Shown here: positions 58,079 through 64,000 of the stretch, piece after piece
Layout of the letters: each line of letters starts with the position of its first letter
Position numbering within the stretch: position 1 is the first letter of the stretch
Program-made: the position numbers and the translations under genes
The notes under the pieces: model-generated
What the model saw: only the letters and a program-made list of their open reading frames with translations
Databases searched by the model: none
What the model was told of the DNA's origin: nothing
Source: an uncultured Pseudomonadales bacterium
Lineage (GTDB): Bacteria; Pseudomonadota; Gammaproteobacteria; Pseudomonadales; Pseudohongiellaceae
Reading direction: 5' to 3'
DNA: 64,000 bases
Assembly: GCA_943789335.1 (NCBI GenBank)
Contig: CALSTS010000006.1
Location: forward strand, 157,501 to 221,500

Positions 58079-58412
58079 ATAAAACCCTTTAGAGATTGAT
58101 TTGGTGTAGGTGTTAAATTTTACAATATCAACGCACAAGCATGTTGAAGTAAAAAATTGAGGCTCGCACTATAAACGCCAAGGAGTGCTTCTTGCAATAA
58201 AGAAATTGCTCCTTGATAATGTTTTACAAGGATTTACATAATAAAAATTATATTCATTGTTTGTTCTTCTGAGATTAAAGCTTAAGATTTAAGACTCGAT
58301 ATTTTGCTCACACATCACTAGTTATTATGTGTAGCGGAAGCGAGTAAATTTCCATAAAAATTATAAAGAGAATCTAGTCGGTGATTGATTCTTAAATTAA
58401 AGGAAACATGTA
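58079..58412. other. Divergent intergenic region of the lactate/glycolate locus
   Basis: About 334 bp between the aminotransferase and the permease. Presumably two promoters; no obvious operator or RNA structure is seen. Confidence 0.45.
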
Positions 58413-60230
58413 TTGAACACATTGACGCTTTCGCTACTTTCCTTCCTGCCTATTCTGATCGTTGCAATATTTTTAGTGATTCTGAAATGGCCCGCACGGC
58501 GTGCAATGCCTTTAGCCTATATTACTGCAGCAGGTTTAGGATTATTTGTGTGGAAGTTGCCGCTTAATCAAGTTGCTGCTGCGACGGTAAATGGCTTAAT
58601 TGTAGCCCTGACACTGCTTTATATAATTTTTGGCGCAATTCTGGTTTTGAATACGCTACAGCAAAGTGGCGCTATCAGGGTCATTCGGCAGGGTTTCATA
58701 GATATTTCTCCAGATAGAAGAATTCAGGTCATCATTATTGCCTGGCTTTTTGGCTCTTTTATAGAAGGCTCTTCAGGTTTTGGAACTCCTGCAGCGGTGG
58801 CGGTTCCTTTACTGGTAGGTTTAGGATTTCCAGCGATGGCTGCAGTTGTGGCAGGAATGGTAATTCAGAGTACGCCAGTGTCTTTCGGTGCGCTTGGTAC
58901 GCCTATGTTAGTCGGCCTTGGTACTGGTCTATCAGGTGATGAAAGTGTATACACCTATATTCAGCAGGCAGGCATTGATGGCGCTACTTTAGAATACGTA
59001 GGCAGGCCGTTTGTAGAATTGATCGCCCAAAAAGTTGCAATATTACATGCCATCACAGGCACTTTTATCCCCTTGTTTGTTGTTGCCTTAATGACGCGTT
59101 TTTTTGGGGCTAATAAATCTTTTGCAGAAGGGCTTAGAGTCTGGAAGTTTGCTTTATTTTCTGCTTTTTCTATGACTATCCCTTATGTCATTGCCGCACA
59201 TATTTTTGGCCCTGAATTTCCTTCGATCTTTGGAGGCATGGTTGGCTTATTAATTGTTATTCCAGCTGCAAGGGCAGGTTGGTTTATGCCAGATAAAGAT
59301 GACATTTGGGACTTCCCTGATAAAGCTGATTGGGATCCAGAATGGACCGGATTAGCTAGTAGTCAAATTGATGAATCTAATCTTGATAATAAGAAAGCCA
59401 TCCCACTTATGCTTGCTTGGTTCCCTTATGTTTTGCTGGCCTTATTATTAATTATTACGCGAGTCCCTGCACTTGGTGTGAATACCTTTTTACAATCATT
59501 TGCTTTCTCTTGGTCGAATATTTTTAGTTCTGATGTGGGGACAGGAAATATACAGCTGCTTTATTCACCAGCAGCAATATTTATAGTGGTATCAGTATCA
59601 ACTTTTTTTCTGCATAAAATGGATATACAGTCATATAGCACTGCAGTGAAAGATTCTTGCAAGAATATATTAAAAGTTTCATTACCACTTTTAGTGACTG
59701 TGCCTATGGTGCAAGTATTTCTAAATTCAGATGGAGGTCTGGCAGGTTTTGCTAAAATGCCGAATGCCTTAGCGGAAGGTGTAGCAGAGTTAGCCGGTTC
59801 CAGTTGGCCTATTTTTTCTACTTTTATTGGCGGCTTAGGTGCTTTTATTGCTGGTAGCAATACAGTGAGCAATATGACGTTTTCACTTTTCCAGTTTGGC
59901 GTAGGTGAGCGTATTGGCGTTGATCCAAGCTGGATTGTTGCATTACAGGCTGTGGGTGGCGCCGCCGGAAATATTATTTGTGTACACAATGTTGTTGCTG
60001 CATCAGCAGTAGTTGGCTTGTTGGGTAAAGAAGGTTTGATTATTCGTAAGACCTTGGCCGCTTTTGTGTACTATGCCTTACTATCTGGTTCTATTGGTTA
60101 TGCAATTGTTTGGTCTGGTACTAGAGGTTGGCTAAATCTCGGTAGCTTATTTAGTGTTTTGATCGTCGTAAGTCTTGTTGCTTTTGTCAGTATGCAGTTA
60201 AGACAGGATAAGAAAGGAGCAGTAATTTAA
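58413..60230 (+). CDS. lldP: L-lactate permease (LctP family; lactate/glycolate)
   Basis: 605 aa, about 14 membrane segments. Family blocks are [41 protein letters not shown] (about 113-132), [19 protein letters not shown] and the late [22 protein letters not shown] and [20 protein letters not shown]. It imports L-lactate, D-lactate or glycolate with protons. The start is TTG 58413 behind AAAGGAAACATG; the nearby ATG at 58408 runs straight into TGA. The dehydrogenase gene begins directly after its stop. Confidence 0.9.
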   Translation: MNTLTLSLLSFLPILIVAIFLVILKWPARRAMPLAYITAAGLGLFVWKLPLNQVAAATVNGLIVALTLLYIIFGAILVLNTLQQSGAIRVIRQGFIDISPDRRIQVIIIAWLFGSFIEGSSGFGTPAAVAVPLLVGLGFPAMAAVVAGMVIQSTPVSFGALGTPMLVGLGTGLSGDESVYTYIQQAGIDGATLEYVGRPFVELIAQKVAILHAITGTFIPLFVVALMTRFFGANKSFAEGLRVWKFALFSAFSMTIPYVIAAHIFGPEFPSIFGGMVGLLIVIPAARAGWFMPDKDDIWDFPDKADWDPEWTGLASSQIDESNLDNKKAIPLMLAWFPYVLLALLLIITRVPALGVNTFLQSFAFSWSNIFSSDVGTGNIQLLYSPAAIFIVVSVSTFFLHKMDIQSYSTAVKDSCKNILKVSLPLLVTVPMVQVFLNSDGGLAGFAKMPNALAEGVAELAGSSWPIFSTFIGGLGAFIAGSNTVSNMTFSLFQFGVGERIGVDPSWIVALQAVGGAAGNIICVHNVVAASAVVGLLGKEGLIIRKTLAAFVYYALLSGSIGYAIVWSGTRGWLNLGSLFSVLIVVSLVAFVSMQLRQDKKGAVI

Positions 60231-61385
60231 ATGTTTAAGCGCTTGAAAGATGTCCACAATATTTCAGATTTTCGCAGTTTAGCTAAGCAACGTTTACCAG
60301 GACCGATTTTCCATTATATAGATGGGGCTGCAGATGATGAGGTGACTTATCGTCGAAATACTGCAGCTTATGATGATGTAGATCTGGTGCCTAATGTGTT
60401 GGCAGGAGTCGAGGATATCGATTTATCGACTACTGTCATGGGGCAAAAACTTAGCATGCCCTTGTTTTTGTCACCAACAGCTTTGCAGCGTTTATTTCAT
60501 CATGATGGAGAAATGGCGGTCGCCAGGGCGGCAGAAAAATTTAATACCATGTTTGGGGTTTCTTCTCTAGGCACTGTCAGTGTTGAAAAAATTGGACAAG
60601 AGATTAAGACGCCAAAGATGTTTCAACTTTATTATCATAAAGATAAGGGCCTGACCAACAGCATGATTGAGCGCAGTAAAGCCGCCAATTTTGATGCTTT
60701 GGCATTAACGGTTGACACCATCGTTGGTGGCAATCGTGAAAGAGATTTGCATACAGGTTTTACGACCCCGCCCAAATTAAGTTTAAAAAGTTTGGTCAGT
60801 TTTGCTACTCACCCAGCTTGGGCATTCAATTATTTCACCCATGAAGCCTATGAATTATCGCAGTTAAAGGATTATGTAAAAGAAGGCACAAATATCTCAA
60901 TAAAAATTGGCGATTATTTTACCAAAATGATTGATCAATCCATGACCTGGAAAGATGCTGAAGAGGTCAACAAAAATTGGGGCAGGGCCTTTGTTCTTAA
61001 AGGCATCATGTCGGTTGAGGATGCCAAGCGCGCTGTCGATATAGGTGCCAGTGCCATTATGGTGTCCAATCATGGTGGCAGACAATTAGATGGCTCGCGA
61101 TCGCCCTTTGATCAATTGGCGGAAATTTGTGATGCAGTCGGCGACAAAATTGACGTCATTTGTGATGGCGGAATAACTCGCGGCACGCATATTCTAAAAG
61201 CCTTATCAGTTGGCGCTAAGGCGTGTTCTGGTGGGCGTCTTTATCTTTATGCCCTCGCTGCCGCCGGGCAAGGCGGCGTGGAAAGGGCATTGACGATTCT
61301 GCATGAAGAATTGCTCAGAGACATGAAATTAATGGGCTGTAAATCGATTAACGATTTGCACAGAGGGAATCTGCGCTTTCGCTGA
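60231..61385 (+). CDS. lldD: FMN-dependent alpha-hydroxy-acid dehydrogenase (L-lactate/glycolate)
   Basis: 384 aa. The start MFKRLKDVHNISDFRSLAKQRLPG is typical of membrane-associated LldD-type enzymes. FMN and catalytic residues are in LFLSPTALQRLFHHDGE, ALTVDTIVGGNRERD and the catalytic His281 in SNHGGRQLDGSRSP. It oxidises L-lactate to pyruvate or glycolate to glyoxylate and feeds electrons to the respiratory chain. Its ATG abuts the lldP TAA, with AAGGAG inside the end of lldP, so the two are surely co-translated. The divergent glyoxylate aminotransferase argues for glycolate as at least one substrate. Confidence 0.9.
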   Translation: MFKRLKDVHNISDFRSLAKQRLPGPIFHYIDGAADDEVTYRRNTAAYDDVDLVPNVLAGVEDIDLSTTVMGQKLSMPLFLSPTALQRLFHHDGEMAVARAAEKFNTMFGVSSLGTVSVEKIGQEIKTPKMFQLYYHKDKGLTNSMIERSKAANFDALALTVDTIVGGNRERDLHTGFTTPPKLSLKSLVSFATHPAWAFNYFTHEAYELSQLKDYVKEGTNISIKIGDYFTKMIDQSMTWKDAEEVNKNWGRAFVLKGIMSVEDAKRAVDIGASAIMVSNHGGRQLDGSRSPFDQLAEICDAVGDKIDVICDGGITRGTHILKALSVGAKACSGGRLYLYALAAAGQGGVERALTILHEELLRDMKLMGCKSINDLHRGNLRFR

Positions 61386-61579
61386 AGAAAAACTATTGCT
61401 GTCACCCAAGGCTAGTTTTTATAGATTCAGGTGATAGCAGAAAACAGTTATTACATGCTTGGTTTTCTAACAACGAATAAGAATCGATCAGTATTTCTGC
61501 CAAGCATCGGATCAAAAATCATACGACTATGATCGTCGACGTTATTACGCAGTATGTCTGACTCTGCTTCGATAACTAG

Positions 61580-61864
61580 CGTGATTTTGTCAGGCTAAGT
61601 GAGGGTAATGGTGATGGCATGGCCGTTGATGCAGAAGGGCGCTTATATGTCAGTACCAGTTCTTCGGTCGATGTATTTGCGGCTAACGGCAGCTTCTTGG
61701 GGAATATTCCTGGGCCGCAAGGATTGCATGGCGTGGCATTTAGTGGAGAAGATAAAAAATCACTCTATGCAATTGTTCTTAATGGCGCTTTTGGCCCCAA
61801 TGCCGCAAATCAAATCATCAGAATTCCCATGCTTGCACAAGGTTATTTAGGTAGAGCCAAGTAA
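61580..61864 (+). pseudogene. SMP-30/gluconolactonase-type C-terminal remnant
   Basis: Reads RDFVRLSEGNGDGMAVDAEGRLYVSTSS, then VDVFAANGSFLGNIPGPQGLHGVAFSG and a normal C-terminus. This matches the last third of SMP-30/gluconolactonase propellers (NGDGMAVD ... GRLYVST ... VFAANG ... FLGNIP). In-frame TAG lies just upstream and no start or N-terminal two thirds are present. A decayed gene fragment. Confidence 0.65.
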
Positions 61865-61971
61865 ATTTAAGTTAAGTAAAGTTATGTTAAGTTAAAAGGT
61901 ATAGCTGAAGTAATTAAAAATGATTCTTTGCTTTTTAAATGCTTTACATTGATATAAAGGTAACTTTTTAA

Positions 61972-63048
61972 ATGAGCCTGCTCATTCTATATGTGGCAAT
62001 AGCCTTGGTGTTTTCCTTCCTTTGTTCTATAACAGAAGCCGTATTTCTGAGTGTTTCCAAAGCTCACCTAACCTTGATGGAGCAGCAGGATCGTTCTGGC
62101 GGGGCCATGATGCGAGAGCTGAAGGATGATATAAATAAGCCTCTGGCAGCCATTCTGACCTTGAATACGATTGCCCATACCATCGGGGCAGCTGGTGCTG
62201 GTGCGCAAGCGGCCATTGTGTTTGGCAGCGCCTGGGTGGGCCTAGCGTCAGCCATTCTTACGCTATTGATACTGGTTTTTTCAGAGATAATCCCTAAAAC
62301 GCTTGGCGCTGTGTATTGGCGCCAATTAGCAGGGGTGACCGCTCACGTACTGGTCATGCTCGTTTGGATACTTTATCCCTTTGTCTGGTTTTCTGAAAAA
62401 ATTACCAGAGGCATTTCTAGCAATGATGACCCCGAAGGTTTTTCACGTGAAGAGTTTGCCGCAATGGCAGAACTGGGGGAACAAGAAGGTCAATTGCAGG
62501 AACAGGAATCACGGATATTAAAGAATATATTTTTGTTAAATAAAACACCGGTTACCGCAGTTATGACGCCTAGGCCAGTGGTCTTCTCCCTGCCTGACTC
62601 CATGAAGGTCACTGAATTTTTCAGCGCTTATGATGATACTCGTTTTTCAAGAATTCCTATCTATGAGAATAACCGTGAGCATCTTGAAGGCTTTGTGCTT
62701 AAGAGCGACCTGTTGTTAGCTCAAACGCGAGGGAATTTTGACAATACGCTTAAACACTATCAGCGTGAACTTAAGGCGGTGGTAGATAGTAAGTCAGTTT
62801 ATGACGCCTTTGAAATGTTTATAAAAAATCGCCTGCATATCATGTTAATCGTCGATGAATATGGAGGTATGCAAGGCATTATCACGCTTGAGGATATCCT
62901 AGAAACACTACTTGGCTTCGAAATCATGGATGAAAAAGATAAGCAAGAGGACATGCAAGAACATGCCAGGCGTTTATGGCGTCGGCGAGCTGATAAGATG
63001 GGTTTAGATATCCCAGGTCATGACAAAGATCAAAAATCAGACTCTTAA
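61972..63048 (+). CDS. CNNM/CorC-type transporter (DUF21 + CBS pair)
   Basis: 358 aa. The DUF21 membrane domain (LILYVAIALVFSFLCSITEAVFLSVSKAHL; NTIAHTIGAAGAGAQA; LLILVFSEIIPKTLGAVYW) is followed by a tandem CBS module (TPRPVVFSLPDSMKVTEFFSAYDDTRFSRIPIYE; HIMLIVDEYGGMQGIITLEDILETLLGFEI). Family members (CorB/CorC, HlyC-like) handle Mg2+/Co2+ efflux and resistance. The C-terminal CorC_HlyC transporter-associated domain is absent, as in shorter members. No operon partner. Confidence 0.87.
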   Translation: MSLLILYVAIALVFSFLCSITEAVFLSVSKAHLTLMEQQDRSGGAMMRELKDDINKPLAAILTLNTIAHTIGAAGAGAQAAIVFGSAWVGLASAILTLLILVFSEIIPKTLGAVYWRQLAGVTAHVLVMLVWILYPFVWFSEKITRGISSNDDPEGFSREEFAAMAELGEQEGQLQEQESRILKNIFLLNKTPVTAVMTPRPVVFSLPDSMKVTEFFSAYDDTRFSRIPIYENNREHLEGFVLKSDLLLAQTRGNFDNTLKHYQRELKAVVDSKSVYDAFEMFIKNRLHIMLIVDEYGGMQGIITLEDILETLLGFEIMDEKDKQEDMQEHARRLWRRRADKMGLDIPGHDKDQKSDS

Positions 63049-63178
63049 TTCATAGCAATTAAGCTTTCTACACAGTCAGTGCCTTATACTCCAGTGCTGC
63101 AATAATATAATTTTAGGGCTGTTGTGAAACACTCTTACGATTATTAGTAATAAGAAAATTTCCGGTCAGGAAAAAAGT

Positions 63179-64000
63179 ATGGATTCATTAACTCGTCGTA
63201 CAATGTCACTAACAGTATTACTGTGCCTGTGTTTACCTTGTGCTTCGTTTGCACAAGAGCAATTGAGCGCTTTAGATGTTGAGCAGCCAGATGGCTGGGA
63301 TGCAGATCTTGTTATGGCGCAGCCCGTAGATATAAATCCTGATCCGTATATTCTGGAATTTGAATTAGAAGCTAAGATAACAGATATTGAGATTGAAGAA
63401 GGCTTCACAACACCAGTCTGGACCTATGGTGAGAGCTTGCCCGGTCCCTTAATTAAAGCCAAAGTTGGCGACAAGGTCATTGTGCATTTTAAAAATTCAT
63501 TGCCTGAGTCTACCAGTATTCATTGGCACGGATTAAGAGTGCCTAATGGTATGGACGGTGTACCAGGTGTCACTCAACCTCCTATTGAGCCAGGTTAAGA
63601 GTTTAGATATGAATTCACTGTTAATGATGCCGGCACGTATTGGTATCACCCGCATATTAATTCCACTAACCAGGTGGGTTGGGGTATGTATGGAGGGTTT
63701 GTGGTAGAAGACCCATCTGACCTGAAAGAGTTCGGCGATGATTTGGTGCTGTTGATCTCAGATATCAGCATTGATTTCGATGGCAGTTTTTTACCAGAAA
63801 ACAATGGTGGAGGATTCAGTCGATTGTTTGGCCGTGAGGGTAGGGTATTGCTGGTTAACGGTAAAGTTCTGCCGAGATTGAAAGTTCGAAAAGGCAAGCA
63901 GCAAAGGTGGCGAGTAATCAATGCAGCACGATCGCGCTATGTCAGAATGAGTTTACGGGATCACTATTTAACCCGAATAGGCGGGGATAATGGTCTTGCC
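63179..64000 (+). pseudogene. Exported multicopper oxidase with in-frame TAA, cut by window edge
   Basis: Signal peptide CASFA|QE; AGGAAAA before ATG 63179. Codons 1-139 give EEGFTTPVWTYGESLPGPLIKAKVGDKV and the first copper motif SIHWHGLRVPNGMDG. TAA at 63596-63598 falls in PPIEPG-stop-EFRYEFTV, where relatives have an acidic or polar residue. The same frame then runs on, intact, to the window end (DAGTYWYHPHINS with the second copper His pair; EDPSDLKEFGDDLVLLISDIS; GKVLPRLKVRKGKQQRWRVINAARSRYVR). Laccase/CopA-type fold. Either a nonsense mutation (GAA to TAA is one base) or a sequence error. Confidence 0.8.

Noticed and set aside
61396-61440. Inverted repeat GCTGTCACC / GGTGATAGC after lldD as a terminator
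   Set aside because: The loop is long (about 23 nt) and no T-run follows on the + strand.
61865-61897. TTAAGTTAAGTAAAGTTATGTTAAG tract as a functional repeat
   Set aside because: It is degenerate and low-complexity with no consistent unit; likely simple AT-rich sequence.
63596-63598. TAA in the multicopper oxidase as a recoded codon
   Set aside because: UAA is not used for selenocysteine or pyrrolysine, and no recoding element is seen; mutation or sequence error is simpler.

Overview
The window looks like chromosomal DNA of a marine-type, aerobic gammaproteobacterium. The evidence is a gammaproteobacterial 23S/5S rRNA pair at the left edge, a TIGR02647-type small protein, a large TonB-dependent receptor, and many exported oxidoreductases (PQQ dehydrogenases, c-type cytochromes, a multicopper oxidase). 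No species can be named from the sequence. I see no tRNA, IS element, integrase or CRISPR array, and no recognisable classical transcription regulator in 64 kb.

Layout. 1-2.9 kb: 3' part of an rRNA operon (23S lacking its 5' end, then 5S and a terminator). 2.9-14.5 kb: housekeeping and uptake genes (BASS transporter, aspartate/aromatic aminotransferase, 2OG-Fe(II) oxygenase, TonB receptor, 2-hydroxyacid dehydrogenase, NHL propeller protein, aldehyde dehydrogenase, exported M24 peptidase). 14.8-22.2 kb: a same-strand run with a small cytochrome c, a Tat-exported protein of unknown family, a 4-cresol-methylhydroxylase/eugenol-hydroxylase-type flavoprotein, a reductive-dehalogenase-like cobalamin/Fe-S protein with an internally duplicated architecture, a class V (serine/alanine-glyoxylate type) aminotransferase and a GntP-type permease. 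A large D-2-hydroxyacid dehydrogenase converges on it. With the TPP enzyme at 26.5 kb and the lactate/glycolate locus at 57-61.4 kb (second class V aminotransferase, lactate permease, FMN hydroxyacid dehydrogenase), this suggests emphasis on C2/C3 hydroxy-acid and glyoxylate metabolism plus oxidation of para-alkyl phenols.

29.2-51 kb: fifteen consecutive genes (one broken) that all carry export signals. They include two PQQ dehydrogenases, a carboxylesterase, a DUF1592-group cytochrome paired with a Tat-exported DUF1552 protein, a DUF6152 protein, a periplasmic ankyrin protein, a double VOC protein, an amidohydrolase, a rhodanese lipoprotein, DUF3047 and DUF547 proteins, and two members of an unnamed Trp-rich secreted family. 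This is the most unusual block and may be an envelope catabolic or redox system that is not well described.

51-64 kb: ordinary genes (DUF2235 hydrolase, NTP/NDP-type transporter, lactate operon, CNNM/CorC protein) mixed with several broken genes: an amidohydrolase with four frame breaks, an aldo/keto reductase with three, an SMP-30 remnant, and a multicopper oxidase with an in-frame TAA. A frameshifted beta-propeller gene lies at 33.5-34.7 kb. These are either genuine decay or local sequence errors; reads would settle it.

Two cross-window patterns stand out. Sixteen of about 22 Sec/Tat-type signal peptides appear to end just before a glutamine, and TCTAGA-containing repeats mark two intergenic junctions of the 15-22 kb run.
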